This document shows positions 21,321 through 32,408 of a stretch of 64,000 nt of DNA, piece after piece. Both the position numbers and the translations under genes were made by a program. The stretch is from Euonymus europaeus. Taxonomy: Eukaryota; Streptophyta; Magnoliopsida; Celastrales; Celastraceae. The stretch is from contig OY756965.1 of the NCBI GenBank assembly GCA_963580455.1, forward strand, positions 5,220,501 to 5,284,500, read 5' to 3'. Below the pieces are notes generated by a model. That model searched no databases. It saw nothing but the letters and a program-made list of their open reading frames with translations, and was not told where the DNA came from. Each line of letters starts with the position of its first letter. Position 1 is the stretch's first letter.

Positions 21321-22790
21321 TATTCGATGGAATTAATCATCCCCATGTTATTCACAGCAAGTAAAATGTCATCAACATAGATAGACGATATCAAAAAAAA
21401 AAACCTCCTACCCTTTTGACATATACATAATGGTCATCTTCAATTATATCCATGCCTGCCAACAAAATGGTTTTTTGAAACTTGTGATATTATTGTTTAG
21501 ATGATTGTTTGAGACTATGTATGAATTTTTTTTAAGACAACACACTTTGCCTTCTTGTCCCTCTGTCACAAAACCAAAAAAGTTGATCCATATAGATTTC
21601 CTCATCCAGCTTCCTATTTAAGAAAGTTGTCTTCAAATCAAAATGAGCTAAAAGTGCTTGGATTGAGTGAATAGAGACAAATCTCACCATGAGAAAAAAG
21701 TATATTCTTAGTCTATGCCCTCCATTTGGGTATAGCCTTTTGCTACTAGTCAGGTTTTATACTTGTCAATTTAGCTATCGGCTGTCCTTTTTACTTTTAA
21801 GACCCACTTATTGCCAATGACCTTTCAGCTTGGTGGAAGGTCAACCAAATCCCGAACTTGGTTCTTTGCTATCGACTCCGTCTCATCTTTCATGGCAGCT
21901 AACCATTCAATACAAGTAGGTGATTGAATTGGTTCTTTGTATGAAGCTGGCTCATCTATATTTGATAGATAGCAGAACAACTCATGTCCTTCAATTTCAA
22001 AATGTTGACGGGAAACGTTTCCACGTTGACTCTTTTGCAAAAACAATTCAGTACTCCCACTATCTATGACAACTGTCTAAGAAGGACATTCTAATTCCAT
22101 CTCCTCGCCAAAGATAGTAGAAAATTCTGTAGATTGTAACTCATAGAATTTTTTTTATCACCAATGTTTGGGAATTCATTATTTAAGAATTCCACATCTT
22201 TGGATTTTACCTCTGTCATATCCCCATTAGAATGTTCACCATACATCACATATTCTTTCGAGTGTTCAAGATATCTGATAAATACCTTTTCGCTAGCACT
22301 TGGGCCAAGCTTCCCATACTTATAGGAGGTGGCGTGAACATATCCTATTGAGCCCCATGGATGCAGATGATTTAATTATGATTTTATTTTATTCTAGAGT
22401 TCATATGGAGTAGTAGGTACGAACTTACTTGGGAGTCGATTAAGTATGTATGCTGCCAAGCAATGCATGACCCCAAAAACTTATAGGGATATTGGCTTGA
22501 GCCATCATATACCTAGTCATATCCAACAAAGTTCTGTTTTGACGTCCCGCTACACTATTTTATTGTGGTGTCCCAGTAATTGTAAGTTGCCTACTAATTC
22601 ATTTAATTTCACATAGAAGTTTAAAGGAATCAGACATATATTCACATCTTTTATCAGTTTGACGAGTTTTCAAATTTCTCTCTTACTGATTTTTAACTTC
22701 TGCAACAAAGTGTTTGAAACATTTTAATACTGTATATCGATGAGAAAGTAGATACACATATCCAAATCGTGAATACTCATCTATGATTCA
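21321..22790 (-). pseudogene. Copia polyprotein fragment (integrase core to reverse transcriptase)
   Basis: Reading the minus strand from 22785 gives IDEYSRFGYVYLLSHR (integrase core), then GTPQ-NSVAGRQNRTLLDM and TPYELW. Next come SPTCIEWLAAMKDETESIAK and NQV-DLVDLPPS at the start of the RT. Last are the HFDLKTTFLN block and YVDDILLA (RT catalytic motif) close to 21365. Many stops and frameshifts are present. The coding order is pol of a Ty1/copia element. It joins a LINE fragment at about 22790 and the Tekay gag at about 21320, and its C-terminal continuation lies at 17026-17370. Confidence 0.88.
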
Positions 22791-22964
22791 TGGTCCAACA
22801 ATTGAGATTGGCCTTGATGGGGCGACCATCATGGCACGAATGCGAAACAAATGGACGGATCTTGGGGGGAATATTAAGCTTGCATAACTTAGTCTTCAGA
22901 CCTGATAGAGGATTGGAGGCACCGACATAAGGCAAAGCGGCCACCTCAGTATTCTCTGAAGGAT
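22791..22964 (-). pseudogene. LINE fragment A, zf-RVT region (downstream half)
   Basis: Minus-strand translation contains KLNIPPKIRPFV and a following C-H-D-G-R-P block, resembling the zinc-binding region (zf-RVT) that follows the reverse transcriptase in plant L1-type LINEs. The same frame continues across the CACTA element into 32356-32408 when one 3-bp target repeat is discounted. It is truncated on the copia side with no poly(A). Confidence 0.75.
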
Positions 22965-22979
22965 CACTACAACAAAATC

Positions 22980-23160
22980 GTGCTTTTGCGACTAATTTAG
23001 CGACAGATTTAGACACGGATAAACATTCCGTCGCTAAAACAGCCGTTGGTAATTTTCGCGACGGATATTTGGCGACAGAATTGGCTGCAAACATTGTGAC
23101 GGTGTTTTTGCGACGGAATAAATGAGAGACAAATTTAGCGACAGATGTTCTGTTTCAAAA
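22980..23160. repeat. Left subterminal repeats of the CACTA element
   Basis: Motifs such as TTTAGCGACAG, CCGTCGCTAAA, GCGACGGA and GTGACGG recur about every 20-30 bases in both orientations. In characterised CACTA elements such motifs bind the element's regulatory protein. The matching cluster is at 31985-32335. Confidence 0.8.
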
Positions 23161-23536
23161 TCAATATTTTTTTAAAAAAAATTCTTAGTTTACGATGGAA
23201 TTTGCGTTGATAATTGGATTTCGTCTTTTTCAAATTTTGAAGTTTGCGAAAGATTTGATGTCGTAAATAATTAAAAATATTGAAAAATACAGAATTTGAA
23301 TTCTATATTGATTTTACTTTTTCATGTTGAATTAATATTTAAATTTTAAATATTGAAATTACATTTTAATTGTTTGGATAAAATTTCATATATTAACAAT
23401 TACTTATTGAGAACATAAATTAGATGCATTAAAAACAGTTATCTAAAAATTAAAAGTATTTAAAGTATTTGATAATAAAATAAAAAATGCCTAAGTATTC
23501 AAAGTATTAAAAAGGTACTCAAAGTATTAAAACAAT
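23161..23536. other. Non-coding stretch of the CACTA element
   Basis: AT-rich 3' untranslated and subterminal DNA of the transposon. Short reiterations of AAAGTATT occur at 23455-23535. No gene. Confidence 0.5.
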
Positions 23537-25400
23537 CTACTCATTATCAGAATACCCATCAGAACTGTCGAGTTCATTGTTGTTGGGATTATCAACAAAT
23601 GTTGGCGGCGATGCCACTAATGGAGGGAAGATCTAGTGCATATGCTGCTACATAAATAACTGCATCTTGTGTTGGAACTGTGCCTACATCCGAAACATTT
23701 GCTCCTATGTTTGTTGTTGTTGCATTTCTCGATTCTCCTCCAACTGCTACTGCAGATGTGCTACCTTATCAATTAACTCGGAGTTCATATGAGCCACACG
23801 CTCCTCTATTTCCTGCGGTAACTCCTGCTCATTTCGAAATCCATAGTGCACGCTAGCTGTAGATGGACAATGTAAACGACGTCCCTCAGAGCCAAGTCCG
23901 TACACACGTCCCTTTTACTCATCCTGCCTACTGCCTCAAAAAAAATACTATCGTTCTCTGGCGATGATTGGGTGGATACGATTTCTTTAAGTTCATAAAA
24001 TTTTGTCTATTTCAAAAGTAAAAATAATTAAATCATTACAATTATACTAAAAATAAGTTAATAATTATAATAAATAAATTTGGCACTTACAGCTATTTCA
24101 GCTAAGCGAGAATCAACAAATTCTCCCATGTCCTTTCGTTGATGAGTAAGTAGAAATAGCTCGAAATTGTTGAGTGATCGCCCCTCTTTTTCTTCCTACA
24201 AAGTTAATTGAAAAGTCAAGTTAGTTTCAATTAAATCCACGTAAACAATTAAAAAATCAAACTTTTTAAATTGTAAGATTTTACCGTTCTCTTACGAATT
24301 TCTGTGGTGGGAATAGAGCCTCCAATATGGACACTACCTCCCGTCGATGATGATCGATTCATCTTCGCCTTTTCTCTTCTTATCTTGTAATTCTCAGTCT
24401 CCCAATATTTATCAAGCTCATCCCTCACATTTTCAGGTATCCATTTTCCTTTATCCTCACCACTACATACCCTCTGCATTATGCCTCGCATCAAAGTAGC
24501 ACTCTTCGAATTCCATTCTTTTCTAATCACAAAAATCATCAACAGCTTCCCACTTATACAACTTCTACAAAGTTTTAACAGCCCAACACTTCCTAAATCA
24601 GCACCATATATACACAAAAAATTATATAATTCCAATAAAATATTGAATGTTACCTTGAACTCTTGAAAATAATAACTTCTCCGAGCCTCATCCATAGTTG
24701 TCCAATCGGCGAAGGGTTTCTCGAACTTGCTCTTAATTATCATGGATATCCTCCTATGTACACTAGTTAGTTGGAATCTAGAAGAAAAAAAAAAGTAGTG
24801 CTTAAAGAAATGAAAAGTGTACTTACCTGGCCTGTAACTAAAGAAGATTAAAAAAAGAGAGCAAGATGTACTATAATTAAAGAAAGACTAAAGCATTTTG
24901 TTGGAAATGGAAAGATAATTTTAAAGTAAGACTAAAGCAAGATTAAAAAAAATAGCATTCTGCTGGAAATGGAAAGATATTTTAATTTGTAATTAAAGAA
25001 GATCAAAAAAGAAAAGAAATGGAAAGTGTACTTACCCCGCACCAAGATGTGCTCGTATCGAAATCCGAGTATCTGAGGATGAGCTACTTGCATGTTGTGG
25101 AGCAGACTCAGGCTGTGTGTTTGGAATTGATGGACTAGTGGGTGGGGCAATAGGATGGTTGGGCTTTTGCATTGGTAAGAGGGGAGATTGTTGTGAGGTG
25201 AATATATTATCCTCCAATTGATAGTTCAGTAATCTAGAGTTGACAAATGATGGGGATTAGATACTAGAACTTCCCCTGCGAGCACTATATTGTACACTAC
25301 GACCACTAGGCTAAGGAACATGACCACTAGATTGAGTAATACGACCTCTACCTCGATCGGATGGTGCACGACCATGACCACTAAAGTGATGACTATCCAT
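23537..25400 (-). pseudogene. Second CACTA gene (plant transposase 24 / TNP1-like), multi-exon
   Basis: Exon 1 starts at ATG 25400 and ends at 25036 before a perfect GTAAGT donor; it is Ser/Gly/Pro-rich. Later exons encode the domain with RKEWNSKSATLMRG and WIPENVRDELDKYW (about 24330-24540). A further exon holds NNFELFLLTHQRKDMGEFVD (about 24090-24190, acceptor TTTGTAG). The last exon, from about 24005, includes YGLGSEGRRLHCPS and a Gln/Met-rich coiled tail ending at TAG 23537-23539. This matches the family's exon order. There are two stops in exon 1 and several in the last exon, most of them TAG in place of a likely Gln. In other CACTA elements the product binds the subterminal repeats. Confidence 0.75.
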
Positions 25401-27440
25401 CAGCAATATTCAGATTCTAAATATCATCATTACCAAGTAGTCAGTGATAATACACAGGAAATAAACACTAGATTAAAAGAGAGACAGAAAAAAGACAAGT
25501 GTATACAAAAAATGGGAACAACTTGTAGTGAGACATCAAATAAGGTATTGGAACAACTTGATGTAAGGCTACAATGAAACAACTTGAAAAAATGTGCCAA
25601 GATTGATACTCATCCATCCAATCAATAAAACCAACAAATATTATAATGGATCAAACCACAACAGATGCAAATTGTACACAAATACAAATATTGTACACAA
25701 GTTTAATTTATTAACCTTTGTGTTCTTTCACCACAAGAATCACAAGTGAATTGCACGAGCAAACTCCTTCTGGGAAGTTTTATATCAAAAGTTGGACCCT
25801 ACATAAGGCAAAACAAAGAGAAGAAGAATCATGGCAGGGGTAGTTTGAATAAAGAGAACCAAAATATCTATGAAAAAACACTAGTCAGTATCTTTCTAAA
25901 GCAATAAATGAGAGGAAAAAAAATAAAATGTCTTCAAATTTTACCCATTTGATATTCTAGACACATGTTCAATGCATGTGGTGTAAAGAGAACCATAATT
26001 AACCCAAAATATCTTGCTTTTCTATAGAGAGCTACTCCAAAACTTGTACATCTTGCGAACAAATTTTAAAAGTAAAATGAGTTTGCGAAAATTATAATAT
26101 TTGCATAAAAAGGTGGGAAGACACAGGTTGGTAGAAGACAGCCAATTCTTAAGACACTTCAACACTCATTGCAATAATGACAGATATTTTCAAATTAAAA
26201 ACAAAACATACATGACTTCAATTAAAGAAACCCCACTGCCATGTACAACTTCACTGCATCATCTAAAGCACAACAATAAGAAGAGGGTTACTAAAGACGA
26301 GAACAAAATTACCACAATATGACTTCAATTAAATTTGAAGCTGAGCTAAATCAGCAGCACAAAACAATAAGGGTTCCTGCCTCAAATAAGTTCAAGAAGC
26401 GCAAAAAATGCATATAGAGTCCACCAACACATTTTAGTTTAATGAATCAACGTGTAGTGTGTAAAATTCAGAGACATGTTAAATAGTAGCACCAAAAGGC
26501 TAGGTGACAATGTAGCAATAGAGTCCACCAACTAGAGCACTTATCTAAGGAAGCTGGATCCAGATGGCAATACCATAAGAACTGATTCCTTTGATAACCA
26601 AGAAAAGAAAATGCAATTTGTGAAATAAATTCTTTATGTCAACTTGTCCAATCTCCAAAAGCAAGTAAAAGTTGGTGAAAAAATACTGATTTCACAAAGC
26701 TTACACTACAATAGCTCCATAATTACATGGATTTCATCAGCCCATCCATCCAGGCAGCTTATATGGCAGTAAACATACGAGTAAAATAAAGGATCATCAC
26801 TGAAATGCTGAATGCCAAAAGAGAAAAGCTATAAATCAAACAAAGTTGCAATGGAAACACAAGTCTCAAAACAAAGAAATAACCTATTCTCCAAAAGAGA
26901 ATCGCATCATCTCTTAAAAATTGTCGAAGCAATGGTGTGGCAGGAAGGAATCAGATTATCGAAGGCAAATATCAACACTTAGGAAAAAAGAATTAAATAA
27001 GCAACAAAAATACCCTAGAAATGGGTTTGAAAGAATCACCAACAATGGAGGAGGAGAAACACATACCTGAAATACGCCCGAAGAGAAAATAAACCCTAGA
27101 AAAAGAAAGGTAAATGGTCACTTTTCAGCAGATTAAACATAGAAAGTCCAGAAGAAAAGCAAAGAATTAGCTAAAACACATACTTGCCTCTGCTTCTGCC
27201 CTTCTCGCTGGGGTCTCCGCCCTAATTTTCTTTGTGGCTTCATCCGTCAGATATGAAAATAGAAGAAAATGGATATCCAAAATAACGAAAATTCATTTGA
27301 AATTAAAAGATCCCTCCTTCTCTAAAAAGTGTCCCTCCTTTTTTTCAACCTACAAAAAAAACAACTAAAAATATAAATATAATTTGTTTCATTCATTATA
27401 ACAGTACATTACATATTAATTTAAATATATTAATACACAC
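25401..27440. other. Intergenic and leader region between the two CACTA genes
   Basis: No protein domain is visible. Near 27060-27250 the minus strand shows a chain of splice-like signals: a donor GTATGT just after GCAA near 27183, an acceptor TTTCTAG near 27100 and another donor GTATGTG near 27066. This could be a spliced leader of the second gene whose coding begins at 25400. The inference rests on consensus only. Confidence 0.4.
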
Positions 27441-30400
27441 TCAACTAATCATCTTCGGTACTTCATTTGTATTAGAATCAAAAGATTTTGAGTCTTCTTC
27501 ATTATCTTCCTCATCGGTCTCTTCTACATTCATTTGTCTTGTAGAATATTTGTGAACCTTCTCGAGTTGAGCCTCATTATCAACAAGGGATTCTATTTGG
27601 TCAATATCATCTCAAACTTTCTCTACTATAACTTCATCCTCTTGGAAGGCATCATCTGACTGCTTGTCATGATCAGTATTTCTGCACCTGGATTTTGTCT
27701 TAATCACAACCCACCAATCTTGTCGATCGCGTATCCCTTCCGGATAAGGAGCATGGTATACTTACTCTGCTTGTTGTGCAATTATAAATGAATCATACTT
27801 CTTGTACCTTCCCCTACGTTTAACCTCAATGATCCCATGATGTCTATTAATTCGTGTACCCCGATTAGGAGTTTGATCAAACCAATCGCCATTGAAAAGA
27901 ACAATTTTCTTCATCGGTTGTCCTGGAAATTCTAATTGAATAATCTCCTGTAGCACTCCATAGTAGTGATACTCCGATTGTCCATAATCCATTCCACATA
28001 AGCATACGCCACTGTTAATTGCCAGCTTTCCCTCGCTCCATGCAACTGTGTCGAATTTGTATCCATTGACATGAAATGTATGTTATGTCTCAACCCTTCT
28101 CAATGGCCTAAATGACACATTTCGTATGAGTTCATCGTTTATCATGTGTCGTGCGTCATGAACCTAAAAAAAGAATGTATTATAATAACCTAAAATATAA
28201 AAGTAAGATAATTGAATAACACTAATGATACTTACGTAGTCTCTAAACCACTCCGTAAATACTATCTCAATTTGATAATCGACTTCCTCGTCAGTCAACG
28301 TAGGTGTAAACGCTCGAACATAATCTATAAACAAGTTGCATTGCAATGTAATTTATATAAGTTCATAAATAATATAATGACATCTATCAGTGTACATTAC
28401 ATAGTATAATAAATATCTTACTTTCTATAAGGTTGGACAATCTCACAATTTAAAAAAATATACAATGTTGCGGCATTATATTCTCTATCCGAGAGATACC
28501 TCCAACCAGCTTCACCAGAAGACGACCAAGTTGATTGAAGATCGATATTCTAGGCAATTGCGAGGTAAATGTATCCTCGTCATAATTTCGAGGCACTCTG
28601 GTGCGTCGAGATCTCACATGTGGTTCAAAGTAGTATGAAGCAAATGTCGATGCCTTTTCGACTATATATGCTTCACAAATTGATCATTCTACCCGAGCTT
28701 TATTCTTAACTTTCTTCTTTAAGGAGTGGAGAAACCTATTTCAATATTTAATCAAAAATATCGTTAAATAAATTTTGCAAATCAATTCTTTTTGTAAACA
28801 AGAATTAAACGAAAATTACCTTTCAAAAGGATACATCCATCTATATTGTACAGTTCCACCCATCATTGCTTCAAATGGTAGATGCACTATAAGATGTTCC
28901 ATAGAGTCAAAGAAAGATGGAGGAAATATACGCTCCAACTTGCAAATGATCATTGGAATGTTAGCATCCATAATGGTCAATTGACGCTCTCTCAGTGTTG
29001 TTGAACGTGTCTCTAAAAAAATGACTTAACTCAGTGAGTGCAGCCCAAATGGGCTCGAGTAATGCCCGAAATGCAATTGGAAGCAATGGCTCTATGAAAA
29101 CAAGGCAATCATGACTTTTCATCTAAAATAGTTTTCCTTCTCTCATGTCTACGCACCTGCCTAGGTTGGATGCATAACCGTCTGGTAACTTCAATTTGGA
29201 GACCCAATCACAAACGGCCCTTTTGTTGTTTTTTGTTGAGACAAAATTTTGCTCTTGGTTTAAAGGATTTACCACGAGATGTTTCCACCAATCCTAGTTC
29301 CGTGCGTTTACAATAATGTGGAAGATCAAGTCGAGCATTTACATTGTTCTTTGTTTTTCCCTTAACGTCCATACAAGTATTGAAAATATTGTCAAACACG
29401 TTCTTCTCAGTATGCATGACATCAAGGTTGTGTCGTATTATATTGTGCTTCTAATAAGGCAAATGCCAGAATATGCTCTTCTTGATCCAATTATTATTTT
29501 GTCCATACCCAGGTAATACTAACTGTCTTCCAGTCTCAGTAATCTTTGGAAAGTTCCAAAGACTCGCAAACACTTGTTCCTCAGATAAACGTTGAGGAGG
29601 TTTTGATCTCTCAATTCGATCTTTAAAAAATGCATCCATATTTCTTCTAAACGGGTGTGTCATAGGAAGAAACTGTTTGTGACAATCAAACCATGAATTT
29701 TTCCTTCCATTTTTCAAGGTAAATGTCTTTGAACGCTCCATGCAACAAGGACATTCTAATTTTCCAACAGTGCTCCACCTAGACAACATACCATATGCAG
29801 GAAAATCATTTATAGTCCACATCAAGGCAGCTCTCATAACAAAGTTTTCATTCAATGAGACATCATATGTTATCACACCTTCGCTCCACAATTGATTTAG
29901 CTCGTCAATCAAAGGTTGTAGATAAACATCAATAATACTCTTTGGATTTTTTCGACCCTGAATGATTACTGTCAAGAACATAAATTCCCTTTTCATACAC
30001 AACTCGAGTGATAAATTGTAAGGTGTCAATATGACGGGCCAACATGAATAGTTTTTCCCTGATTGTCCAAAAGGAGTGAAACCATATGCTGACAACCCTA
30101 ACCTTACATTCTGCGGGTCTAATGCAAAATCTGGATATTCTCGATCAAAATATTTCTATGCTTTTCCATCGGATGGATGACAAAAAATGTCTGGCTCGCG
30201 TTGATGCTCATAATGCCACCTCATCTCCTTCGCTGTCACTATAGAATTGAATAGCCGCTTAAGCCTCGGAATCAATGGCAAGTACCACATCCGTTTAACA
30301 GAAATCTCTTTCGCCTGACCATGTCCAATTCTTCGAGGTTTATAACGGTCTACTTGGAAAAATTTGCACTGTCTTTCATCCACATCATCCTTATAATACA

Positions 30401-31135
30401 ACATGCAACCATTAACACAACAATCAATTCGATAATACCCAAGTCCGAGTTTGGAGACCAACTTTTTGGATTGATAGAAATCAGTAGGCATCATATTTTC
30501 ATCTGGCATCACCTCTTTCATAAGCTGAGCAACCTCATCAAAACAACCCTGAGGCATATTATAATCAAATTTAATGTTTAAAAGCCTCATTGAAGTTGAC
30601 AACTCGGAATGTGACTCACATCCATCATACAATGGTGCTTGGGTAGCAGACAACATGTCAAAAAAACTTTGTGCTTCAGGATTAGGAGGTTCATTCACAA
30701 ATTGTTGGTTATAATTATCTTCTTGTAGCAGCTCAGCCCCAACCTCTAGTCCCGTAGCATCCATTACCATCTGCTCGTGTACATTGAAATTATCCTTATC
30801 AGCGCCTTCTCCATAATAATTTCTTGCATCTGTTGGTTCATCAACAATGTATGGAGTAATTTCAGGCATCTCTTCACCATGAGCTATCCAATAATAGTAT
30901 CCATCTTGAAAACCTTTTCTGCATAAGTGCACTCTAACTCCCTGCAAATCAAGAAACTTTCTACATTTGCATCGACTACATGGACATCTTATTGTTCCTG
31001 TACTCTGAAATTGAGTATTATTTGCATCTGCAAAAGCTACAAATTTCTCAAGCCCATTCAAGAACTCTTATATAATTCCTACTCATTTGGTCCCACTCGA
31101 TTATACATCCATAAATGATACTCAGGTACATCCAT
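27441..31135 (-). pseudogene. TNP2-type CACTA transposase, broken by stops
   Basis: Coding starts at ATG 31135 (MDVPEYHLWMYNRVGPNE), followed by a stop and frameshift, then FVAFADANNTQFQ and the cysteine-rich CPCSRCKCRKF of the transposase-associated domain. A 301-codon open block (30156-31061) leads, across a TGG-to-TAG change, into YPDFALDPQNVRLGLSAYGF and the transposase 21 core (about 29210-30140) with WTINDFPAYGML and FPLRHP-like blocks. A DUF4218-like region (about 28480-29150) and a DUF4216 domain with IVLFNGDWFDQTPNRG and KKYDSFIIAQQAE (27762-27992) follow. An acidic tail ends at TGA 27441. Domain order is complete for the family, but stops and frameshifts exclude an active enzyme. 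Confidence 0.88.
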
Positions 31136-31167
31136 TATATTAAAATCACCTCTATAAATTGATTTGA

Positions 31168-31745
31168 AATAACACAATCAACAATAAAAATAATACTAAA
31201 ATTCAACAATAAATCATCTTACTGTTATCATTATATTAATATTACTAGTTAGTTTGATTAAAAAAAAACTACTACTACACATGCTTTAAAATTTCTTCCG
31301 GGACAACCACTACATCTAGCTCCTCCCCTATAACCTAAAACATTTTATTTACTAAAAAAAATGAATAACACAATCAACAAAAAAAATAACACTAAAATTC
31401 AACAAGAAATCCCCCACTGTTGTCATTATATTAATATTACTAGTAAGCTTGATTAAAAAAAACTACTACTACACATGCTTTAAAACTTCTTATGGAACAA
31501 CCCCTACTTCTAGCTTCTCCTCTATAACCTAAAAAAATGTATTTACTAAAAAAAATGAATAACACAATCAAAAATAAAAATAACACTAAAATTCACCAAT
31601 AAATATTCCACTGTTGTCATTATATTAATAATACTACTTAGTTTAGTTCATAAAAAAAAAACTACACATGCTTAAAATTCCTTTTGGAACAACCACTACT
31701 TCTCCTCCTACAAAACCTAAAACAAATTATTTACTAAAAATAAAA
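31168..31745. repeat. Three-copy tandem repeat of about 195 bp inside the CACTA element
   Basis: Copies start at about 31168, 31364 and 31558 with AATAACACAATC, each followed by ATTATATTAATA, CTACTACTACACATGCTT-like text and ATAACCTAAA. Spacings are 196 and 194 bp. The array sits just 5' of the transposase start codon, so it lies in the transposase promoter or leader. Confidence 0.8.
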
Positions 31746-31984
31746 ACATTTTATTTATTAAAAATGCATAATAATTAAATCATGATAATAACAAAAAAAT
31801 TATTACCGGTTAACACTGCAGAATATAGGATGAAAATGATGAACTTCGTTTGAGATGATGATTTCGGATCTGCAACGACTCAAATATGAAATTCTGGTAA
31901 CTTTTTGCTATCGAAGGCGAGTTCTTGTCTTTGTTCACAATAAGAGATGAAGTGTCGGTGAAATGCATTAAAATGTTATTTAGT

Positions 31985-32350
31985 GATAGATTTAGCGACG
32001 GAATTTGTTCCGTCACTAATATTTGCGACGGATTTGGTAACGGACAATGCAGTAGTCAAGATTCAGTCAAAAAGTGGCGAAAATTCCAAAAAACTTGTGA
32101 CGGAATACCTGTCCATCGCTAATATTAGACAAAAAATGTGACCGACAAACAATTTGCGACGGAATTGAGATGAAATATTTTAGCCACGGAATATTCCGTC
32201 GCAAAAGCCATTTCAAATATTGAAAAAAGTTTCAAAAACATTCCAACAAAATCAGCCACGGACCTTTCAACTTTTTTCGTCGCAAATATATAATTTGGGA
32301 CGGATGTGTTGTCCGCCGCAAAAGTCCATCTCCAAAAAGCCTTTTTGTTG
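31985..32350. repeat. Right subterminal repeats of the CACTA element
   Basis: GCGACGGAAT, CCGTCAC, GCGACGGATTT, GTGACGGAAT, CCGTCGCAAAA and related motifs alternate in both orientations, as at the left end. Confidence 0.8.
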
Positions 32351-32355
32351 TAGTG

Positions 32356-32408
32356 GATAGAATTCATCTCTTGCTAACCAATAAGCGGATCGTACGGAGA
32401 ACATACCC
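32356..32408 (-). pseudogene. LINE fragment A (upstream half of the zf-RVT region)
   Basis: Minus-strand translation includes FSVRSAYWLARDE, the block typically found just before the zf-RVT domain. It is in frame with 22791-22964 after removal of the CACTA element and one copy of GAT. It is cut off at 32408 by the poly(A) end of LINE B. Confidence 0.75.

Larger units (their letters stand above)
22965..32355 (-). mobile_element. Full-length CACTA (En/Spm) DNA transposon
   Basis: A 9391-bp element. Its ends are CACTACAACAAAA at 22965 and the inverted TTTTTGTTGTAGTG ending at 32355, flanked by the 3-bp TSD GAT (22962-22964 and 32356-32358). Both subterminal regions hold many GCGACGGA-type motifs in both orientations. 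It encodes the two usual CACTA genes on the minus strand: a TNP2-type transposase (27441-31135) and a second protein of the plant transposase 24 type (23537-25400). Both carry premature stops, so it is probably non-autonomous, although its ends look usable in trans. Confidence 0.95.
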
